From Angelakisella sp. (lineage in GTDB: Bacteria; Bacillota; Clostridia; Oscillospirales; Ruminococcaceae), in the NCBI GenBank assembly GCA_020025195.1, contig JAHHSN010000006.1, forward strand, positions 1 to 64,000: DNA of 64,000 nucleotides. Direction: 5' to 3'. Made by a program: the position numbers and the translations under genes. This document shows positions 1 through 8,870 of this stretch, piece after piece (the stretch's first letter is position 1; the number at the start of each line of letters is the position of its first letter). Under the pieces are notes generated by a model. That model ran no database searches and had not been told where the DNA came from. It was given only the letters and a program-made list of their open reading frames with translations.

Positions 1-2
1 CC

Positions 3-1700
3 GCAGCACCGCCCGCACCCCCCGCTCCCCCGGAGCCGAAGGAGCCGACGCTGGAGGACCTCATCACCCGTGCCGTCAGCGGTACCGTTCTGGTGGGAGA
101 GGAGCCGCCCGCGGCGGTGGACGGCAAGCTCCACTTCGGGGATTCCCCCGAGGAACGGGAGAAGGCCATGCAGGCGCCGCCCCCCGTGGAGGAAGAACCC
201 GCTCCCGCCGAGGAAGAAAAGGAGCCGGTCTATACCTTCCCGCCGGTCAATCTTCTCAATGAGCCCCAGGGCGGGCAGGGCCAGAACACCCAGAAAGAAC
301 TGCGGGCGAATGCCGACCGTCTGGTGGATACCCTGAGGAGCTTCGGCGTGGAGACCCGCATCGTCGATATTTCCAGAGGCCCCGCGGTCACCCGCTATGA
401 GCTGCAGCCCTCCGCGGGCGTCAAGATCAGCCGCATCACCAACCTTGCGGATGACATCGCCCTCAACCTCGCGGCAGGCGGCGTCCGTATCGAGGCACCC
501 ATCCCCAACAAGGCCGCCATCGGCATTGAGGTGCCGAACAAGGATATTTCCGCGGTCTCCATCCGGGAGATCATTGACAGCGCCCCCTTTGAGGAGGCAA
601 AAAGCCGCCTTTCCGTGGCGCTCGGCAGGGATATTTCGGGCAATATCTGCCTTGCGGACCTTGCCAAAATGCCCCACCTGCTCATCGCGGGCGCAACCGG
701 CAGCGGTAAGTCGGTCTGCATCAACAGCATCATCGTCAGTCTCTTATATAAGGCAAATCCCGAGGAGGTCAAGCTCCTCATGATCGACCCCAAGGTGGTG
801 GAGCTGGGCGGCTATAACGGCATCCCGCACCTCCTTGTCCCGGTCGTCACCGACCCCCGCAAGGCGGCGGGCGCCCTCTGCTGGGCGGTCACGGAAATGC
901 TTAACCGCTATAAGCTCTTTGCCGCCACCGGAACCCGTGACCTTGCGGGCTATAACCGTGTGGTGCAGGAGGCCGGCAGCGGGAAGCCCATGCCGCAGAT
1001 CGTCATCATCATTGATGAGCTGGCCGACCTTATGATGGCGGCGCCCAAGGACGTGGAGGACTACATCTGCCGCCTCGCCCAGATGGCACGTGCCGCCGGC
1101 ATGCATCTGGTCATTGCAACCCAGCGCCCCTCGGTGGACGTCATCACCGGCCTTATCAAGGCCAACATCCCCAGCCGCATTTCCTTTGCGGTCTCCTCCC
1201 AGATCGACTCCCGCACCATCCTGGATATGGGCGGTGCCGAGAAGCTGCTGGGACGGGGCGATATGCTCTATTACCCGGTCGGCTCGGCAAAGCCCACCCG
1301 TGTGCAGGGCTGCTTCGTCACCGACGGGGAGGTCGAGCGGGTTGTCACCTTCATCAAGGAGGGCATGGCAGGCAGCTATGATGACGACATCATGACCGAG
1401 ATCGAAAAATCCGCCGCCAGCGTGAAGGGCAAGGGCGGCTCCTCTTCCCTCAGTGGGGGAGACTCCGATGGGCAAGAGGACGAGCTGTTCGAGCAGGCAA
1501 TCGCCGCCGTGGTGGAGGCCGGCATGGCTTCGACCTCCCTTCTGCAGCGCCGGCTCAAGGTGGGCTATGCCCGCGCCGCGAGACTGGTGGATGAGATGGA
1601 GGAGCGCGGCATTGTCGGACCGTTCGAGGGCAGCAAGCCCCGTCAGGTCCTTATCACCAAGGAAGAATATTACGAGCGGAAGGCGATGTCCGGGGACTAA
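3..1700 (+). CDS. ftsK: DNA translocase FtsK/SpoIIIE, 3' part
   Basis: This is the C-terminal 565 codons of a chromosome-segregation motor; the frame is open to the left edge, so the start and the membrane domain lie outside the window. It begins with a Pro/Glu-rich linker. The FtsK core follows, with Walker A GATGSGKS near base 690, a Walker B-like IVIIIDELADL near base 1000, and IATQRPSVDVITG. The last ~65 residues (DELFEQAIAAVVEAGMAS onward) match the gamma winged-helix domain that reads orienting sequences on DNA. In this family the protein is a septal ATP-driven pump that moves DNA at division or sporulation. FtsK and SpoIIIE cannot be told apart without the N-terminus. Confidence 0.95.
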   Translation, partial: AAPPAPPAPPEPKEPTLEDLITRAVSGTVLVGEEPPAAVDGKLHFGDSPEEREKAMQAPPPVEEEPAPAEEEKEPVYTFPPVNLLNEPQGGQGQNTQKELRANADRLVDTLRSFGVETRIVDISRGPAVTRYELQPSAGVKISRITNLADDIALNLAAGGVRIEAPIPNKAAIGIEVPNKDISAVSIREIIDSAPFEEAKSRLSVALGRDISGNICLADLAKMPHLLIAGATGSGKSVCINSIIVSLLYKANPEEVKLLMIDPKVVELGGYNGIPHLLVPVVTDPRKAAGALCWAVTEMLNRYKLFAATGTRDLAGYNRVVQEAGSGKPMPQIVIIIDELADLMMAAPKDVEDYICRLAQMARAAGMHLVIATQRPSVDVITGLIKANIPSRISFAVSSQIDSRTILDMGGAEKLLGRGDMLYYPVGSAKPTRVQGCFVTDGEVERVVTFIKEGMAGSYDDDIMTEIEKSAASVKGKGGSSSLSGGDSDGQEDELFEQAIAAVVEAGMASTSLLQRRLKVGYARAARLVDEMEERGIVGPFEGSKPRQVLITKEEYYERKAMSGD

Positions 1701-1739
1701 AGCCCCCGGGTCGCCGTCCCAGTGGAAAGGAACATCGAG

Positions 1740-3668
1740 ATGAGCTTTCTTCCCGTCACCAAAAAAGAGATGGAGGAGCGCGGCTGGGAGACGCCCGATT
1801 TCGTGCTGGTCACGGCAGATGCCTATGTCGATCACCCGAGCTTCGGGGCGGCTATCATCAGCCGGGTTTTGGAGGCGGAGGGGTTCAAAATCGCCATACT
1901 GGCGCAGCCCCGCTTTGATACCCCGGAGGACATGAAGCGCTTTGGGCGGCCCCGGTATGGCTTTCTGGTGTCCGGCGGCAACATCGATTCCATGGTGTCG
2001 CACTACACGGTAGCAAAACGCCGCCGCAGCAGCGATTCCTATTCCCCCGGCGGGCGTGTGGGCTTAAGACCTGACCGTCCCACCATTGTTTACAGCCATC
2101 TCATCCGGGAGGCCTACGGCGATATCCCCATCGTCATCGGCGGGCTGGAGGCTTCGCTGCGCCGGTTTGCCCACTACGATTACTGGGACGACCGGGTGCG
2201 CCCCTCCATCCTCATTGATTCCGGAGCCGATCTTCTCTCTTTCGGCATGGGGGAGCACTCCATGGCGGAGATCTGCCGGCGCTGGGCGGCGGGGGAACAT
2301 CCCCGGGAGATGCGGGACATCCGCGGTACCTGCTGTCGGCTCCCGCTGGAAGGGCCGCTGCCCCCGGACGGCGTGATGTGCGCCTCGTTTGATAAAGTTT
2401 CTCAGGATAAAAAAACCTATGCCCGTGCCTGCCGCCTTCAGCTGGAGGAGCAGGATCACGTTTACGGAAAACCGGTGGTGCAGAAGCACGGCGACTGTTA
2501 TGTCGTGCAGAACCCGCCGGCGCTGCCCCTTTCCACCGAGGAACTGGACCGGGTGGCGGAGCTGCCCTACGAGCGGTATTATCACCCTTCCTATGAAAAA
2601 AAGGGCGGCGTGCCCGCCATCGAGGAGGTGGAGTTTTCTATCACCCACAACCGCGGCTGCTACGGCGCCTGCAACTTCTGCTCCATCGCCTTTCATCAGG
2701 GGCGGTATGTCACCGTAAGGAGCCACGAATCGGTACTGCGGGAGGCAGAAGGTTTTACCCATGATCCCCGCTTCAAAGGCGTCATCAGCGACGTCGGCGG
2801 CCCGACAGCTGATTTTAGGGCCCCGGCCTGCCGGAAGCAGGAGAAGTGCGGCGTCTGCAAGGGGAAAAAGTGCCTCGCGCCCACCATGTGTCCCGCCGTC
2901 CGGGTCGATCATTCCGATTATCTCTCGCTGCTGCGGGAGCTTCGCGCCCTGCCCGGCGTTAAAAAAGTATTCGTCCGCAGCGGCCTTCGCTTTGACTATA
3001 TCATGGGGGAGCAGGACGACGCCTTCCTCAGGGAGATCGTGGAGCATCACATCAGCGGTCACCTTACGGTGGCGCCGGAGCATTGTTCACCCCGGGTCTT
3101 GGACCGCATGGGAAAGCCCCACATCGGGGTGTATGAGCGGTTCGAGAAACGCTTTTACGAAACCACCAAAAAGCTCGGAAAAGAGCAGTATCTGGTGCCC
3201 TATCTCATGTCGAGCCACCCGGGCAGCACCATGAAGGAAGCGGTGGAGCTGGCGCTCTTTTTACAGAAGCACCACATCCGCCCCCAGCAGGTGCAGGACT
3301 TCTATCCCACGCCCGGTACCGCCTCGACCTGTATGTTCTATACCGGCATCGACCCGTGGACCATGGAAGCGGTCTACGTTCCCACCGACCCCTACGAAAA
3401 GAAGCTCCAGCGCAGTCTCCTGCAGTACTGGAAGCCGGAAAACCGCCGCCTTGTCATTGAGGCGCTGGTACGGGCGGGGCGGGAGGACCTCATCGGGCAC
3501 GGCAGCGGCAGGCTGGTCCAGCCCGACCGGGAGTACCTCCTCCGCCGCAAACCCTCTGCACGGGCGGGAGCGCTTCTTCCGAACCGTAAACCGCAGGAGC
3601 GGGCACACGGCGGAAAAAAGGGAGGGACGAAGCATTCCGGCGGCCGCAGCCGGGGAAACCATCGATAA
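1740..3668 (+). CDS. YgiQ family radical SAM protein
   Basis: A 642-residue YgiQ-type (UPF0313) radical SAM protein. The [4Fe-4S] motif CYGACNFC has its cysteines at about 307, 311 and 314, inside the phrase THNRGCYGACNFCSI typical of the family. The long N-terminal domain precedes it, and the C-terminal DFYPTPGTASTCMFYTG segment is also family-typical. The true substrate of YgiQ proteins is not established. I chose ATG 1740, with AAAGGA 8 bases upstream, over an in-frame GTG at 1722 that has no ribosome-binding site. The gene lies 39 bases after ftsK and 15 before the next gene, so it is probably co-transcribed. Confidence 0.9.
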   Translation: MSFLPVTKKEMEERGWETPDFVLVTADAYVDHPSFGAAIISRVLEAEGFKIAILAQPRFDTPEDMKRFGRPRYGFLVSGGNIDSMVSHYTVAKRRRSSDSYSPGGRVGLRPDRPTIVYSHLIREAYGDIPIVIGGLEASLRRFAHYDYWDDRVRPSILIDSGADLLSFGMGEHSMAEICRRWAAGEHPREMRDIRGTCCRLPLEGPLPPDGVMCASFDKVSQDKKTYARACRLQLEEQDHVYGKPVVQKHGDCYVVQNPPALPLSTEELDRVAELPYERYYHPSYEKKGGVPAIEEVEFSITHNRGCYGACNFCSIAFHQGRYVTVRSHESVLREAEGFTHDPRFKGVISDVGGPTADFRAPACRKQEKCGVCKGKKCLAPTMCPAVRVDHSDYLSLLRELRALPGVKKVFVRSGLRFDYIMGEQDDAFLREIVEHHISGHLTVAPEHCSPRVLDRMGKPHIGVYERFEKRFYETTKKLGKEQYLVPYLMSSHPGSTMKEAVELALFLQKHHIRPQQVQDFYPTPGTASTCMFYTGIDPWTMEAVYVPTDPYEKKLQRSLLQYWKPENRRLVIEALVRAGREDLIGHGSGRLVQPDREYLLRRKPSARAGALLPNRKPQERAHGGKKGGTKHSGGRSRGNHR

Positions 3669-3683
3669 AAGGAGTAACTACGC

Positions 3684-4598
3684 TTGGCAAAAAAGAAAAC
3701 ATCCCGCAAATGGCAGCGCTTTCTGGTAACGGCGTACCTGCTCCTCCTGCTTCTGGCAGGGTTTCTCCTCTGGCAGAGGCCGGCTCTTTCCCATCCGGAG
3801 CAGGAGAATGGTTCCGCTCCGGAAGCCCCACTCCTCACGGTGCGCTTTTTGGATGTGGGACAGGGGGACGCCGCGCTCCTGACGACCGGGACCCACGCCG
3901 TGCTCATTGACGGCGGCCTTCCCGAGGAGGGAAGGAATCTCCGGGCCGCCCTGCGCCGGGCGGGCGTCAAAAAGCTGGACCTCGTCCTTCTCAGCCATCC
4001 CCATGCCGACCATTACGGCGGGCTTATCGAGGTGGTCGAACGAGTTCCCGTCGGGGAATTCCTCATGCCCTCCATTCCGGAGGACCTGACCCCCACCACC
4101 GTCTCCTTCGGCACCCTTCTTGAGACCCTCGCGGACCGGGAGGTGTTCTGCCGCTTTGCCGAGCCGGGCATGACCGTCTCGCTGGGAGACGCTGTTCTCA
4201 CCGTGCTGGCGCCGGAAGAGAACGCCCGCTACGACTCCCTCAACGACTATTCCGTCCTTGCCCGCGTGGACTGCGGAGAAACCTCCTTCCTCTTTAGCGG
4301 GGATGCGGAGAAAAAGGCGGAGCTTAGCGCGGTTGAGGCGGGACTGGATCTTAAGGCGACGGTGCTCAAGGTCGGCCATCACGGCAGCAATACCTCCAGC
4401 CACTCCCGATTTCTGGAGGCGGTCAGCCCTGAGATCGCGGTCATTTCGGTGGGGGAGGACAACCGCTACGGGCTCCCGAGCGAAAAGGCGCTTGCCCGTC
4501 TCAAGGAGCAGAACATCCGGGTCTACCGGACGGATCTGCAGGGAACCGTCACAATCACGAGTGACGGCAGCAGGGTCGCGGTAAAAACCGCGCGATAA
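3684..4598 (+). CDS. ComEC-like MBL-fold metallo-hydrolase, membrane-anchored
   Basis: A 304-residue protein with one N-terminal membrane segment (about residues 13-30) and a metallo-beta-lactamase fold outside the membrane. It has the zinc motif H105-P-H107-A-D109-H110, the upstream VRFLDVGQGDA phrase and a later VLKVGHHGSNTSS. These are hallmarks of the ComEC C-terminal hydrolase domain, here as a stand-alone protein. Such proteins are thought to cut nucleic acid or phosphoester at the surface; the substrate is unproven. The start is TTG 3684, 9 bases after AAAAGGAG. A DUF3006 gene follows at once, which is a common pairing for this family. Confidence 0.8.
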   Translation: MAKKKTSRKWQRFLVTAYLLLLLLAGFLLWQRPALSHPEQENGSAPEAPLLTVRFLDVGQGDAALLTTGTHAVLIDGGLPEEGRNLRAALRRAGVKKLDLVLLSHPHADHYGGLIEVVERVPVGEFLMPSIPEDLTPTTVSFGTLLETLADREVFCRFAEPGMTVSLGDAVLTVLAPEENARYDSLNDYSVLARVDCGETSFLFSGDAEKKAELSAVEAGLDLKATVLKVGHHGSNTSSHSRFLEAVSPEIAVISVGEDNRYGLPSEKALARLKEQNIRVYRTDLQGTVTITSDGSRVAVKTAR

Positions 4599-4609
4599 GG
4601 AGGAACGCC

Positions 4610-4876
4610 ATGTGGAGTGTGGAGCGCGTGGAGGGCGGCTTTGCCGTCTGCGAGAATGAAACCGGCGCCCGGCGGGAGATCCCCCTCGGGGAGCTTCCGC
4701 CCGACCTGAGGGAAGGGGAGCTTCTCCGGGAGACCGGGACGGGCTTTGTCCGCGCGGCGCAGGAAACAGAAGCACGCCGAAAAAGCGTTTTTCGTCAGAT
4801 GAAACGGCTTTTCGGTCAGGATAAAGAATCATACCCCGACCCTGAGGGTGGGGAGGATGGAGGAAAAGAGATATGA
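4610..4876 (+). CDS. DUF3006 domain protein
   Basis: An 88-residue soluble protein beginning MWSVERVEGGFAVCE. It carries the short beta-rich DUF3006 core (ERVEGGFAVCENE, then REIPLGELPPDLREGELL) followed by a basic tail. DUF3006 proteins are often encoded next to ComEC-like MBL-fold hydrolases, as here (11-base gap); their role is unknown. It has a good AAGGAGG site, and its stop overlaps the next start by four bases, which suggests translational coupling. Confidence 0.65.
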   Translation: MWSVERVEGGFAVCENETGARREIPLGELPPDLREGELLRETGTGFVRAAQETEARRKSVFRQMKRLFGQDKESYPDPEGGEDGGKEI

Positions 4877-5466
4877 CAGTAGAACAACTGCTGGACAAGC
4901 AGAAAGCATTTTTTGAGGCCGGCTCCTGCACCATGCCGGACGCGCGTCTTGGGGCGCTTTATTGCCTCAATGATACCATTGAGAACGCCCGCCCCATGCT
5001 GGAGTGTGTCCTGCGCGCCAATTTCCCGACCGAGGAAGCGGTGAAAAAGGAGATCGACACGGTGCTGGAAGCGTCCGAGCGCTGGCAGAAGGAGCTTCTG
5101 CGGCTTTTGAGAAGCGGCTGGAAGAAGGAGGAGGGCGGCAAGCCCGCCCCGGCCGGAACGGTGCTCATCATCTCGGCGCCGGGGGCGTCCTTCGCGCACA
5201 ATATGCTGGCGATTTTCGCGGCGCTGGCGGCGGGCAATACCGTCCTGATGAACGCGGATAACATGGCGGGCGGCTCCGCCGACTGCCTGCGCGGGATGGT
5301 CACCGAGACCTTTGAGGAGGACTATGTCGCGACCACGCTGGAGGCCTCGGATGACCTCAAGAAGCTCCCCTTCGACCTCATTTTTGAGGCGGAAAAGGTG
5401 AAACCGGAGGAGCTGCTCGGGCGGGAGGGCCTGCGGCTCTTCAGCCGGTTTGAGGAAAAAACTTGA
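4873..5466 (+). CDS. Truncated aldehyde-dehydrogenase-like protein
   Basis: A 197-residue protein that looks like the N-terminal half of an aldehyde dehydrogenase. The helical start (EQLLDKQKAFFEAG) resembles class-3 ALDH N-termini, and residues ~93-125 (PAGTVLIISAPGASFAHN, then AALAAGNTVLMNAD) resemble the NAD-binding region. Full ALDHs are about 450-480 residues; the catalytic-cysteine domain is absent. The ending KPEELLGREGLRLFSRFEE could be a shortened C-terminus. The frame is intact, has a good ribosome site and is followed by a terminator, so it is probably expressed. It could be a repurposed acyl-CoA reductase-like domain. The activity cannot be that of a normal ALDH. Confidence 0.6.
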   Translation: MTVEQLLDKQKAFFEAGSCTMPDARLGALYCLNDTIENARPMLECVLRANFPTEEAVKKEIDTVLEASERWQKELLRLLRSGWKKEEGGKPAPAGTVLIISAPGASFAHNMLAIFAALAAGNTVLMNADNMAGGSADCLRGMVTETFEEDYVATTLEASDDLKKLPFDLIFEAEKVKPEELLGREGLRLFSRFEEKT

Positions 5467-5487
5467 CCCCCCAAAAAGCATAAAAAG

Positions 5488-5525
5488 AAGCAGAGCGCCG
5501 TCAAAAACGGTTCTCTGCTTTTTTG
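5488..5525 (+). terminator. Rho-independent terminator
   Basis: Arms AAGCAGAG and CTCTGCTT enclose an inner CCGT/ACGG pairing, followed by a T-run. It ends the ftsK-to-ALDH-like operon. Confidence 0.85.
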
Positions 5526-5529
5526 TTAA

Positions 5530-5832
5530 TCAAAGCCCCGGCTGTACCGGGGGATAAAAGCTTTAGTGTTCCGTAAAATAAAACACCTTTTGGTAAAAGG
5601 GAGGAGCGGGTTCCCCAAACCAAGAGGGTATTACGGGGACACAGCGGGAAAGAACAGGGAAAAGAGGGAAGAACACATCCGGCACCCGCTCAAAGAGGAT
5701 GAAATGAGAGAGCAGAGAACAACGAAAGAACACCTTGACCCCTCTTCACGGGCGGCAAAGAACGAGCGCTCAAAAAACGCCTGCCGACTGTACCGGGGGC
5801 TGTTTATTCCGCGCGGAAAGGCCGCGCCCCTT
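5530..5832. other. Intergenic region without a supported gene
   Basis: About 300 bases between two converging transcription units. The only visible feature is the 12-mer CTGTACCGGGGG, present twice (near 5542 and 5789). The one open frame (5566-6039) runs antisense into nadE, has no convincing ribosome site and reads as low-complexity basic sequence. I see no RNA gene. Confidence 0.5.
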
Positions 5833-5873
5833 AAAAAAGAAGCGGCAGAGGCATTTCACCCCGCCGCTTTCTT
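5833..5873 (-). terminator. Terminator of nadE
   Basis: Read on the minus strand, GAAAGCGGC pairs with GCCGCTTC, followed by TTTTTT, directly after the nadE stop. Confidence 0.8.
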
Positions 5874-5876
5874 CGG

Positions 5877-7787
5877 TTATTTTTCCTTTGCGAGGGCGTC
5901 CACTTCCCGGAGCCAAAGCGCCGCGAGTGCGTCGCTCGGCATCTGCCAGGCACCGCGAGGGGAAAGCCCCACGGCGCCCACCTGCGGCCCGTCGGGGAGA
6001 CAGCTCCTCTTGAACTGCTGCTGGAAGAACCGACGGTAGAAGGTGCGAAGCCACTTGAGAAGGGTGGCGCGGTCATACTCCGTCCCAAAGGCACGCTCCG
6101 CAAGGCGGAGGACCTTTTCCGGCGGGAAGCCGTAGCGCAGGGTATAAAAGAGGAAGAAATCATGAAGCTCATAAGGCCCCACCAGATCTTCGGTGAGCTG
6201 CTCGTTTTTTCCCTCCCTGGCGGGGAGAAGCTCCGGGCTGACCGGTGTAGCGACCACATCCAGAAGGACGGCCTTCAGCGCCTCGTCCCCGGCTCTTTCT
6301 GCTTCATAGCGCACCAGCGCGCGCGCCAGCGTTTTGGGAATGGAGGCGTTGACGCCGTACATCGACATATGATCGCCGTTATAGGTTGCCCAGCCCAGCG
6401 CCAGCTCGGAGAGATCACCGGTTCCCACTACAATGCCGTTTTCCCGGTTGGCAAGATCCATCAGCACCTGAGTGCGCTCCCTTGCCTGACCGTTCTCAAA
6501 GGTCACGTCGGTCTTGGTTTCATCCTGCCCGATATCGGCAAAATGCTGACGCACCGCGGCGGCGATGTTCACCGTCAGGAAGCGGACGCCAAGGAGATGG
6601 CAGAGGGCTTCGGCGTTGTTCTTGGTGCGGTCGGTGGTGCCGAAGCAGGGCATGGTGACGGCGATGATCTCGCTGCGGGGACGTTCCATGAGGTCAAAGG
6701 CACGGACAGCGGCGAGAAGGGCAAGGGTGGAATCCAGCCCGCCCGAAATGCCGAGGAGAACGGTGCGGCAGCCGATGTGGGTAACCCGGCGGCGGAGCGC
6801 TTCCGCCTGAATGGTGAGGATCTCCTCCATCGTCTGACGGCGGAGGGTTTCCTCCTCCGGGATAAAGGGGAAGGGAGAAACCGCGCGGGTGAGGGTCGTG
6901 GCGGTCTTTTCCCCGGGGAAAAGGACGGTCCGGTGATTTTCTCCCAGAGGAGCGGGAGAAAGCCCCGCCTTTCTTTGCAGGGCGGTGACCCGTCCCAGAT
7001 CCAGCTCGGTCACGGTGAGCCCCTCGGAGAAGGGCTTCGATTCCGCCAGCAGTTCTCCGCACTCGGTGAGGAGGCTGTGCCCCGAATAGACCCGGTCGGT
7101 GGAGGATTCCCCCTCGCCGGCATTGACCGTGAGGGTGGAAAGCATGAGCCGGCGGCTCTCCCCGGTGAGGAACGCGCGGCGTCTGGCAGGGCGTCCCGCC
7201 TCCTCGGGATCGGCGGTGAGCCCCACCAGAAGGCGGGCGCCCGCCGCGGCATGGGCAGCGGAAACGACGGGGGAGCGAAGATCCTCCCCCAGAGCGAGGG
7301 CAAAGCGGTAATCCGGGAAGTCCTCCATGCCAAAGAGGAGATTCCCGCCGAAGGGGGTCTCTGCGCCGAAAAGGGTCATAGCGGAGGGGGCAGCCGGCCC
7401 TTCTGCAAAAAAGCGGTGCTCGGCAGGGGAAAGCTGCTGCTTCGGCACCACGCCCAGCACCCGACCCTCCGAGAGAACGGCGGCGGTGTTATAGAGGCGG
7501 CCGTCCTTAAGAAGCGGCACGCCCACCACGGTGACAAGACCGGGGAGGAGCAGGCTGGCCTCCCGCACCCGGCCGAGGGCTTCCTCTGCCCCGGACAGCA
7601 GCTCCTCCTGCAAAAAGAGATCGCCGCAGGTGGCACCGGTGAGGACAAGCTCCGGCAGCGCCAAAAGACGCACCTCTTTTTGGTGCGCCTCCTGCATCAG
7701 GCGGAGGACGGCGCCGGCGTTCTGTTCGCAGTCCGCGAGACGAATGACGGGGACACCCGCCGCGACCTTCAGGAAACCGTTTTTCAT
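5877..7787 (-). CDS. nadE: NAD(+) synthase, two-domain type, glutaminase Cys lost
   Basis: A 636-residue two-domain NAD synthetase that turns deamido-NAD into NAD. The N-terminal nitrilase-like glutaminase domain (residues 1-~290) starts in the usual clostridial way (MKNGFLKVAAGVPVIRLADCE) and keeps the glutamate (LPELVLTG) and the lysine (VVPKQQLSPAEHRFF). The nucleophile region, normally ICEDLW, reads LALGEDLR, so the cysteine is glycine at residue 167. The synthetase domain has an intact SGGLDST ATP motif and the later GTGDLSELALGW. If this reading is right the enzyme should depend on free ammonia. The gene stands alone with its own promoter and terminator. No clear ribosome site precedes the ATG; the start is chosen by similarity to the family N-terminus. 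Confidence 0.92.
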   Translation of the reverse strand: MKNGFLKVAAGVPVIRLADCEQNAGAVLRLMQEAHQKEVRLLALPELVLTGATCGDLFLQEELLSGAEEALGRVREASLLLPGLVTVVGVPLLKDGRLYNTAAVLSEGRVLGVVPKQQLSPAEHRFFAEGPAAPSAMTLFGAETPFGGNLLFGMEDFPDYRFALALGEDLRSPVVSAAHAAAGARLLVGLTADPEEAGRPARRRAFLTGESRRLMLSTLTVNAGEGESSTDRVYSGHSLLTECGELLAESKPFSEGLTVTELDLGRVTALQRKAGLSPAPLGENHRTVLFPGEKTATTLTRAVSPFPFIPEEETLRRQTMEEILTIQAEALRRRVTHIGCRTVLLGISGGLDSTLALLAAVRAFDLMERPRSEIIAVTMPCFGTTDRTKNNAEALCHLLGVRFLTVNIAAAVRQHFADIGQDETKTDVTFENGQARERTQVLMDLANRENGIVVGTGDLSELALGWATYNGDHMSMYGVNASIPKTLARALVRYEAERAGDEALKAVLLDVVATPVSPELLPAREGKNEQLTEDLVGPYELHDFFLFYTLRYGFPPEKVLRLAERAFGTEYDRATLLKWLRTFYRRFFQQQFKRSCLPDGPQVGAVGLSPRGAWQMPSDALAALWLREVDALAKEK

Positions 7788-7850
7788 AGGGCAGTATTGC
7801 CGGGGCCAAAAGCCTCGGGCTCTCCTTCCTTTCGGGAATCAGTTACCCCT

Positions 7851-7879
7851 ATTATAAGCTCCTTTCGGGGACTTGTAAA
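7851..7879 (-). promoter_or_regulatory. Sigma-A promoter of nadE
   Basis: On the minus strand TTTACA, a 17-base spacer, then TATAAT. It lies about 65 bases upstream of the nadE start. Confidence 0.75.
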
Positions 7880-7980
7880 TATTCCCCGGGGGCAGGGAAA
7901 CCCCGCGGGGCGAAAAAAAGGAAGGCGCCCTGCTCCTCCCCGGCCTTCGCGGCAAGCCCGGGGCCGGGCGGCCTTGGGGG

Positions 7981-7994
7981 AGGGGACGTCCCCT
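7981..7994. promoter_or_regulatory. 14-bp perfect palindrome upstream of TSUP promoter
   Basis: AGGGGACGTCCCCT is its own reverse complement. It sits 13 bases before the -35 box of the next promoter, so it is a candidate operator. A hairpin in GC-rich spacer DNA is the plain alternative. Confidence 0.3.
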
Positions 7995-8007
7995 TATAAA
8001 ATTTTCC

Positions 8008-8036
8008 TTGACTCCCCCTCCCCAAAATAGTATAAC
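8008..8036 (+). promoter_or_regulatory. Sigma-A promoter of the TSUP/flavin reductase unit
   Basis: TTGACT, 17-base spacer, TATAAC; a close match to consensus, 42 bases before the start codon. Confidence 0.8.
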
Positions 8037-8078
8037 AAATGTATTACAGTCCCTCGGGACGGAAACGGCGGTTTTTTT

Positions 8079-8843
8079 ATGGACATCCCCTGGCATACCC
8101 TGCTCATCGTCTGCCCGCTCACCTTTTTGGCGGGTCTGGTCGATTCCATCGCGGGCGGCGGCGGACTCATCTCCCTCCCCGCGTTTTTGCTTTCGGGGCT
8201 CCCGCCCCATACCGCCATCGCCACCAATAAGCTCAGTTCCTCCATCGGCACCACCGTTTCCACCGCGCGCTTTCTCAAAAACGGCTATGTGAATCTCCGA
8301 ATCGCCGTTCCCGCGGTCCTTGTCGCCGTGCTCGGCGCCAACCTCGGCGCCCGGCTGATCCTCAAAATCCCGGAGCACTTCATCCGGTATTTTCTTCTCT
8401 TCGCGCTCCCCGCGGCGGCCTTTTTCGTCCTGAGAAAAAAGCCGTCGGAGGCCGCGCCGCCCGCTGACATCAGCCCCCGCCGCCAGCTCGTTCTCGCCGT
8501 CCTCATGTCCTTTTTCATGGGCATCTATGACGGCTTCTACGGCCCCGGGACCGGCACCTTCCTGCTCCTCATCTATACGGGGCTCTGCGCGATGCCGGTG
8601 CAGGACGCCGCCGGAACCGTGAAGCTGGTGAATCTCTCCTCCAATGTCATGAGCCTTGTCATCTTCCTCAGGGAGGGACAGGCGGTGCTCTGGCTCGGCT
8701 GCACGGCCGGTGCCTTCTGCCTGCTGGGGCATTATCTCGGCTCCGGCATGGTGATGAAAAACGGCAGCAAGATCGTTCGGCCGGTTATTTTAGGGGTCCT
8801 GGCGCTCCTTTTTCTCAAGGTGCTGGGCGAACTTCTCCACTAA
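8079..8843 (+). CDS. TSUP family (TauE/SafE) membrane transporter
   Basis: A 254-residue protein with about seven or eight hydrophobic segments. The TauE/SafE signature is present near the N-terminus (FLAGLVDSIAGGGGLISLP) and again in the second half (GIYDGFYGPGTGTFLLL), the internal repeat expected of the family. These carriers move small anions such as sulfite, sulfonates or sulfoacetate out of or into cells; the substrate here is not visible. It is followed after 27 bases by a flavin reductase gene, and a terminator closes the pair. Confidence 0.88.
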   Translation: MDIPWHTLLIVCPLTFLAGLVDSIAGGGGLISLPAFLLSGLPPHTAIATNKLSSSIGTTVSTARFLKNGYVNLRIAVPAVLVAVLGANLGARLILKIPEHFIRYFLLFALPAAAFFVLRKKPSEAAPPADISPRRQLVLAVLMSFFMGIYDGFYGPGTGTFLLLIYTGLCAMPVQDAAGTVKLVNLSSNVMSLVIFLREGQAVLWLGCTAGAFCLLGHYLGSGMVMKNGSKIVRPVILGVLALLFLKVLGELLH

Positions 8844-8870
8844 GAATCGTTACTCGGAAAGGAAAAAGCT

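Noticed and set aside
744..2003. Long minus-strand open frame of 419 codons opposite ftsK/ygiQ
   Set aside because: It is a shadow of high-GC coding DNA, with His/Gly/Ala-rich composition, no ribosome site and no family features. The same holds for the 645-codon frame opposite metG (9562-11499) and the frames opposite nadE and the MATE gene.
5566..6039. 157-codon plus-strand ORF in the gap before nadE
   Set aside because: It runs antisense into nadE, crosses its terminator, has no ribosome site and reads as basic low-complexity sequence.
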